The notes beneath the pieces were generated by a model that saw only the letters and a list, made by a program, of their open reading frames with translations, searched no databases and had not been told where the DNA came from. A stretch of DNA of 64,000 nucleotides, from contig MU278351.1 in NCBI GenBank assembly GCA_022385755.1, forward strand, positions 1,242,638 through 1,306,637, read 5' to 3'. Made by a program: the position numbers and the translations under genes. Origin of the DNA: Trametopsis cervina. Lineage: Eukaryota > Basidiomycota > Agaricomycetes > Polyporales > Irpicaceae. The first letter of the stretch is position 1. Each line of letters begins with the position of its first letter. Of the stretch, positions 1 through 10,955 are shown piece by piece.

Positions 1-1040
1 GCTAGTAGAACCAGCCAGTCCGCCCAGCTTCTTGCGACGACAGTCAGGGCTGCGTTCTTCCCGAGCGTGCATACACTTCCCGCAAGTTTCGCACCAAGGC
101 CCGAACCCGACAAAACGTAGAAAGGCAGAGATTTCTTTTCGCTCATATCAGGTGCCCATGTATCGTCAATTGCGTCGGCATCAGATTTACGAGATGACTT
201 CATGCCACGGACGGTCGAAATGGGCAAAAACCGCGCCCAGTCGCATTGAGGGTCAACAGTGCTGTTCGTTGCACCAGGGAACATAGAGCATGTGATGGTC
301 TTGCGAGGTTGAGAAGGTGGCTCGCGGGTCTTGCCTTTCCGGTCGTTCTGTGAGGACGTACGTGTGGACGCTGTGTTTACGGAGGACTCTTCTTTTTCAG
401 TGAGTCTGATGCGGGGAAGAAGGACGTCGTCGTCCATCATGATAAGAAATATGACCTGTTCTTCGCAGTAGTAGCGAGGGCGGTGAGCATTGCTGTACGT
501 GGATCTGTGGTGATCCAGGTAGGAGTCGGAGTTCATTATAGACAGGGCCACAGAGGCAGGCGACAAGATGCCGGACGCAGGGCTTGAGTCCGTGTCTTCA
601 GGCAACGACCCCATTTCATCTGGACATTGACTTGTAGCCATTGGGAGAAGAGGAAGACCGGCTTGCGATGGCCATTCGTACAACCAGGTAAGAAACTCGT
701 CAGATAAACCGGGTTCCAGTTGTCCAGAGACCTGGTAGGCATATCGTCCGACGATAGAGACGTACTTGTCACGCTCGCCTTCAGAGAGCAGTGGCAGCCT
801 GTCGGATTTCGATACTTTGGGGGTGCATAATGTGTTTTTGAGACAGGTGTTGCACGGAAGACCAGAACCAGAAGCAATCCACGCTTGAAGCAACCTCTTG
901 GTGGCATGGGGGAGCCCAGCTTCGATAGCCGCATAGACTACGCTGCGCCAGCGATGATTAACGTTACGAAGATTGATCAGGGTATACAAAGGCAGATAGC
1001 ACGCGATTTCCAGCAGCAGCTCGTTCGGTAGTTCCGCCAT
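1..1040 (-). CDS. F-box protein, 3' end cut by the window edge
   Basis: A single open frame on the minus strand runs from the ATG at 1040 to the left edge with no stop (346 codons visible). The N-terminus (MAELPNELLLEIACYLPL, then LINLRNVNHRWRSVV) is a typical F-box helix pattern, so the protein is probably a substrate adaptor of an SCF ubiquitin ligase, binding Skp1 through this segment. A CxxC pair near residues 55-58 and a long Ser/Thr-rich middle (about residues 140-240) follow; no leucine-rich repeats are obvious in the visible part. The start was chosen because the F-box begins directly at this Met. It is divergent from the phosphatase gene. The target is unknown, and whether an intron lies beyond the edge cannot be seen. 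Confidence 0.75.
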   Translation of the reverse strand, partial: MAELPNELLLEIACYLPLYTLINLRNVNHRWRSVVYAAIEAGLPHATKRLLQAWIASGSGLPCNTCLKNTLCTPKVSKSDRLPLLSEGERDKYVSIVGRYAYQVSGQLEPGLSDEFLTWLYEWPSQAGLPLLPMATSQCPDEMGSLPEDTDSSPASGILSPASVALSIMNSDSYLDHHRSTYSNAHRPRYYCEEQVIFLIMMDDDVLLPRIRLTEKEESSVNTASTRTSSQNDRKGKTREPPSQPRKTITCSMFPGATNSTVDPQCDWARFLPISTVRGMKSSRKSDADAIDDTWAPDMSEKKSLPFYVLSGSGLGAKLAGSVCTLGKNAALTVVARSWADWLVLL

Positions 1041-1522
1041 CGTTGTGCGAGCAGGAGAGTGAAGAGGCCAGAGTACCAGTCGTCTAGTTCTAGTGGTCGT
1101 AATAGTTGTCGTTGACATATTGTTAAAGTAGAAGTAGGGGCCGCGAGATTAAAATTAAAGCGAAGTAGTATATGTAGTGGCAGTGAAAGTGCAAGAGGTC
1201 TTTTGGACGGTGGCCAACTGTGGCCATGGCCGAAAGCCTCCGCCACGGCGTTTACCGAGCCATGTCCCAGGCTCTTTTGCAACTTCAACTCGACCAAGCC
1301 CAAGTTCGATTGTCCTTCAGTCCATAAACTGGCGGAAGCATTCGACTTGCATCCGAAGCCATGTTATCTACACAACACCACGGAATAGGCTAGACCAAAC
1401 AGGTTCGGACGAACTAGTAAGTGACATCACTGATAAGTCAATGCCTTAACTTGAGACGTTCAATCCACCGCAAGGCCGTTAAGCCGCTCACACGACCACT
1501 ATTTCCCCGCTCATAGCTCTAC
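1041..1522. other. Divergent intergenic region
   Basis: This 482 bp separates the divergently transcribed F-box and phosphatase genes and must hold both promoters. Open frames here are short and uncharacteristic. I see no RNA gene or repeat, and no CACGTG phosphate-type element. Confidence 0.5.
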
Positions 1523-3195
1523 ATGGCCCGCGAGAAAGCATGTCTTTTACCTTCCCCAACTGTTTCAGAAGCACGGCCAGCAACGAGAAGGCTGAAACTG
1601 CGGGCCTTTGTATCCATTGTAGCCTTCGGACTCGCGCTCCTTTGCCTCATCGCCCTGCCGTCGTCGCGAGATCATTGGCCGCACCCTGAATTCCTCAGTG
1701 CAGGCGTCCCCACAAAAGTGCAGAAGCGTTGGGGCCAGTATGCGCCGTGGTTCCCAGCCGGGAGGTATGAGCACCCCCCGAGGGAGTGCAAGATCACGCA
1801 AGTCAACATTGTATGTCGTCTCCCAGAGTCTGAATGTTAATATAGCTAATGCATGCTCGACGTTTCCACTAGTTACAACGACATGGCGCTCGATATCCTG
1901 ACGAGGAGGATAGCTACAAGACAGCCGCGGAGCATCTCATGTCTGCGAAAGAGTTCCGTGACTCTAACCTCCAGTTTCTGAAACACTACAAGTATCAGTT
2001 GCAAGAGGAAGCATTGACACCTTTCGGTGCCAAACAGTACGTTCTTTAGCCATTACTAACCTTACGGGCCTTCATATCTACCTGACATAGATCCTTTGAA
2101 TCAGGGACCCATGCGTTCAAGCGATATGCTCATCTCGTCACGCCCCATCTGCTTCCCTTTGTCCGCGCGTCAGGAAAGGGACGTGTGATTGACTCTGCGA
2201 GGAACTGGACAATAGGTACGTTCTGTGCTTATATGATATTAACTGATGCATTATAACGGCGTTGCTTCACGGAACCAGGTTTTTCTATTGCATCTGATCA
2301 CCGTGTGCATCCCACGCTCGAGCAAGTCCTCTCTGAGTCGGTCAATAACACCCTGAACAACGACTGTCCGAATGCCTCGGAAGGGGAAAAGGAGAAAAAC
2401 ACATGGCTATCAGTCTTCTCTCCTCCCATACTGAAGCGCTTGCGAAAGGCGGCTCCGAAAGCCAATATAAACGAGCAGGATGTGCATGATTTGATGGCAC
2501 TGTGTCCGTTTGAAACGATAGCACTTCAGAAAACGAGCCCGTTTTGTTCGCTGTTCACGGCGAATGAGTTCGAGAGCTTTGAGTACTTCGGGGATGTAGA
2601 GAAGTACTACAAGACTGGGTGAGTATCTCACTGTTTATTCTGCATCAAGTGCTGGGCGTTGATATGGCGTGATAATAGCTATGGGAACCCTCTCGGTCCC
2701 ATCCAAGGAGTAGGATATGTGAACGAGCTGTTGGCCCGTTTGACGGGACAGCCTGTGCAGGACAAGACGCAACACAATCATTCCCTGCCCTTTCCTCTCG
2801 ACCGTACGATGTACGTCGATTTCACCCACGAGAACACCCAAGTTGCTGTGTTCGCGGCAATGGGGCTGTTCAACGTACCCGAAGCTCCCGATCCGAAGAA
2901 GATGAAGCAAAGCCCGAAGGACAGGGAGTGGGTGGCGAGCCGCATGGTTCCGTTCAGTGGTAGGATGGTAGTGGAGAAGTTATCCTGCGAAAGCGATGTG
3001 AATGAGGCAGAAGAGTCCCAAGGCGGCGGAGAGTACGTGAGGATATTCGTCAACGATGCCGTACAGCCACTGGAATTCTGCGGTGCTTCACGGACGGGGA
3101 AAAATAAATATCTCTGTCCTCTTGACTCATTCGTAGAGAGCCAAAGCTATGCGAGGAGGAACGGAGACGGGGATTTCGAGAGGTGTTACAACTGA
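1523..3195 (+). CDS. Histidine acid phosphatase (phytase-like), 477 aa
   Basis: Exons 1523-1810, 1873-2036, 2091-2215, 2279-2618 and 2679-3195 join in frame to 477 aa. The nucleophile motif RHGARYP lies at residues 99-105, split from exon 1 by intron 1, and identifies the histidine-acid phosphatase clan (phytases and acid phosphatases that release phosphate from inositol phosphates or other esters). The second catalytic motif, normally HD, reads DFTHEN here (His356-Glu357), so the usual proton-donor Asp is Glu. The N-terminus has a basic stretch (about residues 20-27) followed by a hydrophobic segment (about 28-46). This is more like a signal anchor than a simple secretion signal, so a secreted or type II membrane enzyme is likely. 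Several paired cysteines fit an extracytosolic fold. The substrate cannot be fixed from sequence. Confidence 0.88.
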
Positions 3196-3448
3196 CGGTC
3201 AGGAACTGACGTGCACTAGTCATTTGACTGATAGAGTAGACATATTGAACAGGCAATCGTATTCTTCCTCGCCGAAATCAATATGCTTCTTGCTAATCTA
3301 AGTACTCCACATCTGGAGGAAGACCGTCACCATCGACGCGGTCATGTGACTGGATCAACAGATAGGACGCAACGCGTGCCGGCTCCAAGCCTGCTTTCGC
3401 CGTCAACGACAAACATCGACGTTCATCCTAACGACGCACACAGTTACG

Positions 3449-5330
3449 ATGGCACGTCAATTCTCTGAACCCAGCCTGAAGACTATACAAAACGCGTTGG
3501 AGTCCCTGTCCAGCACCCTAGATTGGCTTAAAGATGTCGATGACCGCGAGATGCTTCGGCAAGTAAACCTTATCATATTTCACTCGGTGCTTGCTCAATG
3601 ACCGAACAATCTTATCAGTCTCTCTCAGGAGATGGATTCATTTGCAGTTAGTCCACCGCATTACATGCTTTTTACTGTCTTACACGTCTGTCTCCTTTCA
3701 GCACAATGCCCTGCTTGAGCGCGTCCAGTCTCTTGTCTATGCTTTACGACGCATCCGAAATCGTTCTTCTACAATCAACCGATTACCGACAGAGATCCTC
3801 AGCATCATCTTCGAATTCCTCATGCCACCCTATCCCAGGATAAGATTCCCTCCTGTCGTCATGGACGAGATGGACATGGCCTATAACGTCGAGCCTTGGG
3901 TTCCTGATTTGACCGAGAACTATTCTACCCTATGGGCTAGCATTGCGGCAGTCTCCCTCGTCTGTCGAAACTGGCGGGATGTTGCCCTCGCGACTCCTCT
4001 GTTATGGACCGACATACTTGTATCATCGCATCATGGGGACTTTATCTCTACACAACTCGTGCGATCTACCATGTATCCTTTGAATGTGCAGTTCAACGGA
4101 CCAGTCTCGCCAGCATCACTCGACTTGCCCTTCGTCCAAAACCTCCTAAAGGAATCCTATCGTATTCGCCGCTTGACAGTCTGGGTTCCAACCGAAAGCG
4201 ATGACATGCGGCCGTGGATAAAAAATGCTACACAGCTCGAGACACTAGACATCATGTCCCGGAGGTCGCAGGGCAGGGTTTCACGGTCTTTTCGAGATTT
4301 CCCCCTGTTATCCGATTTGCGGACGCCTCGTTTGCAGACATTGAGTGTGTCTAATTGGGGGCGGCGGCAGACAGGAACATTCCGAACGCTGCGATACCTG
4401 GTCCTGGATTTCGAGCGCGATATCTCCCTGGTGGACCTGGCGAGTGGGCTTATGGCCGTTTTTGCGGCGAACGCGCATTCACTAGAGGAAGTCGTAGTGT
4501 TCGACGGAATACCATGGCACATGGACGAAGAAGCGGCCCCAGAGTTAAACGTTTCCCCAGTGAATATGCACGCGCTCAAACGCCTCGTCGTAAAACACGG
4601 TCAACTGTTTCATCACGCAGTGGAGCCCAAACTCGTGTTACACAATTGTGCACGCTTTTACCAGTTCCACGTTTTCTATCATCCAGGAATCCGTGTGCCG
4701 CGGATCGGAGACAGTAACCTGTTTCCGGTGAAGAAGCTCTTCATCTCCGAATCAGACATCGCAGCGACAGACGGCACTTCGGCGGTGCGGACGCCCAACG
4801 AACACCGGGACTTGCTGATTTCACCCTTCCTCAACGAGGACGATGTTCGGGAGCTGTGGCTCTCGCGGTGGGCCGATACACCCTGTGGAAATCCATATGT
4901 GGAAATGCCCCCTCCGACAGCCAGCCTGCTCGAGCCGATGCTTGGGGTCGACAAGCTCATCATTCTTCGTGACGAGCAGTTATGGCTATCGTCCGCCACC
5001 AACTCCGACCTCTTCCCAGCTCTTTCCGAATTACAGCTCCATTCGCAGGTTGAGGCCAGCTATCCCACAATCCTGGACTTCGTCACGAGGCGGAGCGAAG
5101 ATGGTCGAGCCATCAAGACATTGCGTTTTGTGCGCGACCCTCATCAAAACTGCGATACATCGGATTACTCGGCGTTCGAGCTACGGAAATCGCATTTGGA
5201 GAGCTACGTTGCGAATGTGGTGTATGAGAACGTCCCAGACGGCAGTAAGCCTCCGCGCATGACACTGCCTGCAGTGTGCGAGACGATGTCCACGGTTCAT
5301 AATTTCTGGGATCGATGGGAACTAGACTAA
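3449..5330 (+). CDS. F-box protein, tandem copy 1, 588 aa
   Basis: Exons 3449-3558, 3619-3646 and 3702-5330 give 588 aa. An F-box core (INRLPTEILSIIFEFLMPPYP) lies at about residues 70-90, preceded by a heptad-like helix (ALLERVQSLVYALRRI); the rest is a diverged, possibly leucine-rich C-terminal region. The family is the large basidiomycete F-box-like group; a role as SCF adaptor is inferred. Intron 1 starts with GC rather than GT (gcaagt at 3559). The exon model is supported by copy 2, where the same junction is gtaagt and the 28-nt exon 2 is identical in length and phase. The stop is followed at once by a good donor (ggtaagc), suggesting a 3' UTR intron. The substrate is unknown. Confidence 0.82.
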
Positions 5331-5544
5331 AGGTAAGCATATCTAGTTATTGTTATTTTATCTCACTTGGCGTTGGCTCATCAACCGTGCCAAAATAATA
5401 TTCACGCAGTATCCTGTTTAAATGTTCCGTCGTTCGTATACCGGATTGGTACCTGTCATCTTCGAAGAGTTATTCTACCCTATCATACTCGGTAAAAACA
5501 CACGTCCGTGGTACAGACCTCTCTCTCTCTCTCGCCTGTAAGGC

Positions 5545-5592
5545 TGTAAATCATATCTCAATACAAGCAGCAATTTTGAGAGGGGTTACAAC
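5545..5592 (+). pseudogene. Fossil of the phosphatase 3' end
   Basis: Read in frame, these 48 bases give CKSYLNTSSNFERGYN, which aligns with the C-terminal SQSYARRNGDGDFERCYN of the phosphatase gene. The homology continues into the non-coding DNA that follows each stop position. An in-frame TAA lies six bases upstream, so nothing functional remains. It marks the left edge of the second F-box duplication unit. Confidence 0.7.
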
Positions 5593-5860
5593 AAACCGTC
5601 AAGAAAATGATGAGCATTTTGACCGATAGAGTGGACGTGTACAGATTGGTTCAAGATCTATGATTATATTTTTCCTCGCTGGAATCTACACAGCCCATAT
5701 GCGCAACATCTATTCTATACGTAAGTTAGATGTAGACTACTTGCAGACTGCCAGCGGTGGCACGGTCACGTGACCGCGACGAGAGATGGACGGTGGAACC
5801 TGCGTGCTGACTTCAAGCCTGCTCTCGCCGTCATCGACAAACATCAACGTTCTTCTTGCA

Positions 5861-7757
5861 ATGCAGACAATTGCAATGACACCTCGATCTCCTGAAGTAA
5901 ATCTGAAGAGTATGCAAAACGCCATGGAGTCCCTGTCCGACAGCCTGGACTGGCTTGATAACATTGATGATCGCGAGATGCTTCGGTAAGTAGTCGTTAT
6001 GATGTGCTGCTGCGTGCTCGCTCGATTCTGAATAATCCAATTAGCCTCTCTCAGGAGATGAAGGGATCCGAAGTAAGTCAGCCATGTCCCTCGCACCACA
6101 GTGATGTTTACCATCCCACCCGTTTGTCTTCTTTCAGTACAATCTCCTGGCTGAGCGCACCCAGTCTCTCGTCTGTGGTTCAAGATACATCCAAAATCGC
6201 TCTTCTGCAATCAACCGGCTACCGCCAAAAATCCTGAGCACCATTTTCGAACTTCTCATGCCACCCTATCCCAAGATCAAATTCTTCATCACTGACCCGG
6301 ACGACGTGGACTATGAATTTGACCCTGAGGCCGCTGATACGATTGAGAACAATTCTTCTACCTCATGGGCTGCAATCACGGCATCCTCTCTTGTGTGCCG
6401 ACACTGGCGAAATATTGCCCTCGCAACTCCTGCATTATGGACAGACATACTTATATCGTCGCCTGATGCAGACTTTGTCTCCACGCAACTTGTGCGATCA
6501 GGCGTATGCCCTTTGAACGTCCAGTTCAAAGGGCCGGTCTCTCCGGCATCGCTCGAATTGACGTTTGTCAACAATCTTCTGCAGCAAGCCCATCGCATTC
6601 GACGCTTGATAGTCTGGGTTAAAACTCAAAGCGATGACATCCGTCCGTGGCTCGAAAATGCCGAACAGCTGGAGACACTGGATGTGATGTCCCGGTTCTA
6701 TAAGGACAGCGATATGCAGTCTTTTCAGGATCATCCCCTGCTATGCGATTCGCGGACGCCTCGTTTGCACACATTAAGTGTGTCTAACTGGGGGCGATGG
6801 CAGACAGGAACATTTCGAACACTGCGATACCTGATGCTGTCTTTCGAGCGCAATCTTCTCCTGGTGGACCTGGCGGACCTGGCGAATGGGCTGATGGCCG
6901 TTTTTGCGGCGAACGCAAATACACTGGAGGAGATCACAATGGCTGATGGGATGCAGCCGTTTCCGGAGAAAGGTGCGGCTCTAGAATTAGAAGGAGTTTC
7001 CCCTGTGGATATGCGTGCACTGAAACGTCTCCTTGTGTGCGGGATGCAACTGTACCACGAAGTGATAGAGCCCAAGCTAGTCTTGCACGAATGTGCACGC
7101 GACTACCGTTTCTCATCTTCCTGGAATGGCCCCAATGTTCAGTTTAGGAACAGTAACCGTTTTCCTGTGAAGAAGCTCTTCATCTCCAATTCGCACACCG
7201 CAGCAACAAATGGCACTTTGGCGATGCGGACGTTCAACTTAGACCGACTCTCGCTACTTTCATCCTTCATCGACAAGCGCGATGTTCAGGAGCTCTGGCT
7301 GTCACGGTGGACCGATACGCCCACAGGTCCAATCCCCACCCGGATAGCTAGCCTGGTCGAGCCAATGTTTGGGGTCGAGAAGCTTGTCATTCTTTGCGAG
7401 GAGCGGTTATGGCTATCACACATCGCCGACTTCAACCTCTTCCCAGCCCTTTCCGAATTACAACTTCATTCGCAGGTTGAGGCCAACTATCCCACAATCC
7501 TGGACTTCGTCACGAGGCGGAACGAAGATGGTCGGGCCATCAAGACATTGCGTTTTGTGCGTGATCCTCATCAAAATTGCGATACCGTGGATTTTGGGAC
7601 GTTCGAGCTGCGGAAAGCGCACCTCGAGAGCTACGTTGCGAATGTGGTGTACGACAATGTTCCAGATGGCAGTAAGCCTCCGCGCATGACACTGCCTGCA
7701 GTGTGCACCACAAAATCTCCAGTTCACGCCTACTGGAATCCATGGGAACTACACTGA
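5861..7757 (+). CDS. F-box protein, tandem copy 2, 590 aa
   Basis: Exons 5861-5985, 6045-6072 and 6138-7757 give 590 aa. The ATG at 5876 is the position homologous to the start of copy 1, so either start is possible. The F-box (INRLPPKILSTIFELLMPPYP) and the entire C-terminal region are collinear with copy 1; the last 100 residues are nearly identical and the middle is more diverged. All introns have GT-AG borders here. A direct repeat inside (LVDLADLANGL near residue 225) adds three residues relative to copy 1. The frame is intact, so both copies look functional. A donor-like ggtgagc follows the stop, as in copy 1. Confidence 0.82.
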
Positions 7758-8246
7758 AGGTGAGCGTTTTCAGTCACTTCGTCTCCCGTCGTGTTAAGCT
7801 AGCTTCATATTAAAGCGGTTCGCGTTAGATCCAGGATTCAGACCGAAGTGGTACCCCTCATGTTTAAAGAGTTATCTTAGCGCGGCATCTTTATTAACTA
7901 TACATATCTAGGGTGTAGTCCTATGTCTCGAGCCTGTAAAAAATAAAACATGCCATCATGGGACACTGCAGCGTGCGTGTCTCGATTCGGTACTAGCGGG
8001 ATGTGCGCTTCACTGAGAGAGGCAGCGCAAAGCGCACAGTGCGCTCACAGCCACATTCAGGTACTTGCGCAGAGCCCCAAAGATCTACGTGCCGAGTGCT
8101 AGCGCACTGCCTTCGGTTGATTTCGTGCCATAGGATACGATGCAGAGTCAGATGCCGTCGACAACAATGCAGCATCGAGACAGATATATGATTACTCGAC
8201 TGACCCTCTACCAGCCACCTCTTCAAGCATCCTCTCACACGGTAGA
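7758..8246. other. Intergenic region
   Basis: The first about 140 bp is the 3' flank shared with F-box copy 1. The remainder should hold the promoter of the first arrestin-like gene. I see no gene in it. Confidence 0.5.
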
Positions 8247-9692
8247 ATGGTTACACGCGCGGTATGGTATGATGACACTCCCCCTACCATCAGTCTTGTT
8301 TTCAGCAACGGATTGAAAGTGGCGGGGGAAACCTTAGAGGGAGAGGTGCACTTGAATTTTCCGCTGTTGATGAAGAGCAAGGTGTCGGAGGTGCATATCA
8401 AACTGCGAGGATCCGTCTACACGTACATTTCTCTCGCTTTCCTACCTCATACGCAAGATATACCCAGCTGACCTGGCTACTCTGCAGTGAAGTGAAGAAC
8501 CCGCATAACAGGCGGCGCACCGAATCGCAGCGTGTTGACCTCATCCGGGAAAACATCTCGCTGTGGCAGCAGGGCAATGGCGTGTTCCCACCTCCCGATA
8601 CACACGACCTCAAGCTGCCGTTCCGTTTCACAACACCCCCGGACCTCCCACCTTCCTGCGAATTCAGTGGATACCAGAAGAGAGGGAACATAGGCTATTC
8701 TTTGGAGGTGGTAGGGCGACGCGAAGGGCTGCACCTGGATAAGCGGCTCTGGGTCGCATTCCCTGTTGTCCCTGCGGATCCGTTCGGGGCACAGCTCAGA
8801 CGGGATCTTCAACTAGGCTGGCAAGGCGCGTGGAAGACCGTGGAGAGATCACAGGGGATCAGAAAGGGCATATGGGGAGATTACTCCAACGTGAAGATGA
8901 TTGTGAGTGGCTGGAATCTTCGTCCGGCAATGCAAGAAACTGAATGGCGATCCTGTGAAGCTCGTCCTCCCCGACATCCCAGTGTTTCCAATTCTGACAC
9001 CGATTCCGTTCACGCTGAGCGTAGTGACCATGTCCAAAAAGATGAAGCAAGAAGATGCGCCTGCGAACGCGCCTGTCTTTCCAGCGCCGCCATCCACGCC
9101 CCAAGACATAGACTTCCGGATAGAGAGACAGGTGCGCATCAGCGCATTCCAGCACTCCGAAGTCAGTACGGAACACTTCGTTAGTTATGTGGGCGGAATG
9201 GGTCCCGAGGTGACGGATTCCGAGGCCGAATTCGAGTCGATGGACAAAGTGTGGATTCCGTCCCGCGACGACGACGAGAAGGAGGGAAAGGGCCAGTGGA
9301 AGCAAGAGGTGCTAATCAGATCTGTCTTGCGACTCTCATGTCCGCCGACGTTTCACTCTCAAAGTATGGGCGTTCAAGTATGTCCAGTCTCGGTTCTTGG
9401 CTCTGCGCTGGTGTTTGGGAGCTGACGAAATCATGGTGTAGTACATAATGAGACTGGAGGTGATCTTCCCCGGTATAGGAAATAACCTGAAGGCGGAATT
9501 TGAGGCGAAAGTTGCGTCGTGCATGGTCCCGCCAGGCCCACAGGCTGTTGCGTGGGATGGCCCGCCCCCGGAGATGGAGCTTCCCCCGTGAGTGGATCCG
9601 TTCTTCGTTAGTGTGACTTGACTCTGACGACTTGGTTGCGCAGTGCATACTTCTCCGCTCAGACGCATGGAGGCGATGGCGATAAAGACTAA
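8247..9692 (+). CDS. Alpha-arrestin-like protein A, 400 aa
   Basis: Exons 8247-8422, 8488-8902, 8961-9377, 9442-9587 and 9644-9692 give 400 aa. The N-terminal strand pattern (SNGLKVAGETLEGEVHLNF, then VHIKLRGSVYT) and the middle segment with FPPPD, LPPSCEF and GYSLEVVGRR fit the arrestin N fold; the second half (SCPP, then RLEVIFPGIGNNL) fits the arrestin C fold. The protein ends in MELPPAYFSAQ, which contains a PPAY (PPxY) motif of the type bound by Rsp5/NEDD4 WW domains. Fungal alpha-arrestins of this kind link membrane transporters to ubiquitination and endocytosis. Paralogs B and C lie downstream on the same strand with the same five-exon plan. No cargo is known from sequence. Confidence 0.8.
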
Positions 9693-9844
9693 GTACTGTG
9701 TGATATCGCTGCTATTGACACCTGTATTATATACATGCGATGTACGAACCTGAGCTGACGACTCCATAAGAGATGTAATATAATTATTATCTATCTCTCG
9801 TATAGGCAAAGCCAGCATATGAGCCCCGTAGCGTGACTGAATAT

Positions 9845-10160
9845 GTGGAGAGGGATGGTCATTATGCTTCGCTGCTCGTGTTGGTCTGAATACTGTAGTA
9901 CGAGCTCAGGATGCTGACGGAGAACGAGCAGGAAGCACAAAGCAGAATGACATGCGGCGCGTCCGTGAAGGCACTTCACACCTCACTCCAAGCAAACAGC
10001 TCCGTTTCCTGGCCGTCAGCGTCCGCATTTCCTCTCCATGCTTGGTACAACGACAGGCCATATGTTTCGTGTTCGACGGGCGAGAGGCATCGGATGTCGT
10101 GCGGACCGGCTGCGATGAGAAACCAGGTGGCGAGCCTAAAGGCCGCTGTGAACACGCCAA
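9845..10160 (-). pseudogene. Broken inverted fragment of an MFS transporter gene
   Basis: On the minus strand, the peptide GVFTAAFRLATWFLIAAGPH and the block YGLSLYQAWRGNADADG match exon 7 of the intact transporter gene at 14906-16963. An in-frame TGA (9978-9976) then interrupts EV*SAFTDAPHVILL, which is again collinear. The sequence next jumps to CSFSVSILSSY, homologous to the later CSFVVSILGSY segment, skipping about 45 residues plus an intron, and it ends in a frameshifted tail. No first exons are present. It is a dead partial copy with orientation opposite to the intact gene. Confidence 0.8.
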
Positions 10161-10955
10161 ATGCAGTCTTCGAGCTGCAAAATTTCCGCTTGAGGATCAT
10201 AACCGCGTCGGGACGGAAGTACTGAAATTGGAGAAGCTTGGGAGTGAGCAAGAGGCTTAATGTCAATCGCGAGAGGTAAACAACAGTGCACACTCACAAC
10301 GAAAGCGCACCCAGAGTCCTAGTTCTGATGAGAGCGAATGGTCAGCTGCAAGCCAATTTGATAGGCTCACCACGACTATGAGCAAGCACGATCATGCCCC
10401 CGCATTCGATCCTGGTGTGTGAGCTCGAAAGCCTCCTCTGTGTCCGTGGTAGTTGAAAGTGCCTATTTCTCTCTATCCACCGCTCCTCGGAGGTTATATT
10501 GAGGGATACCACGAGATATACGTATGGCAGAGCACGAATAGGGGCACTATGAATTCAGTGCAAGACATACTGGTGCTCACCAATCCAATTTCTCTATCCT
10601 TGAACACTCAGAAGCGCACCGACATTTGGTATACGTCATGAGCAAAGTCGCGGGTTTTCGCCAACCGTGCTATGTGTGTGTGACCACTCTGAAGTTGTTG
10701 CTTGTAGAGAGCAAGCTCGGATTTGACGACCAGCGCTCACAAACGTTGCTCCCAACCACCATCGATCACCACTGCTTTCGATTATTCATGGACGCGCTGA
10801 TGGCGCTGATGTATCCAAGAGGTGAAACAGGAGGCGGAGGCGACGGCCAAAGCTCGAGTACATATGCGCGGCGGGTCCACATCGCATACATTGAACACAT
10901 CATTGACACCGACCACCCCCACCGTTGACCACACTACCCAAGAGCCTACCGCGCA
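10161..10955. other. Intergenic region upstream of arrestin B
   Basis: About 800 bp with only short unremarkable open frames; I see no further transporter homology. The last part should hold the arrestin B promoter. Confidence 0.45.

Larger units (their letters stand above)
3142..7900 (+). repeat. Tandem segmental duplication (two units)
   Basis: Unit 1 (about 3142-5500) and unit 2 (about 5545-7900) are direct repeats. They align from the last codons of the phosphatase gene, through an intergenic stretch, a three-exon F-box gene with matching exon lengths (110/28/long), and about 150 bp of 3' flank (a 'ggtacc...gagtta' stretch near 5449-5475 matches 7851-7875). The copies have diverged but remain alignable over nearly their whole length, so one tandem duplication produced the F-box pair. 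A (CT)n tract lies near 5518-5533, close to the unit junction. Confidence 0.8.
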
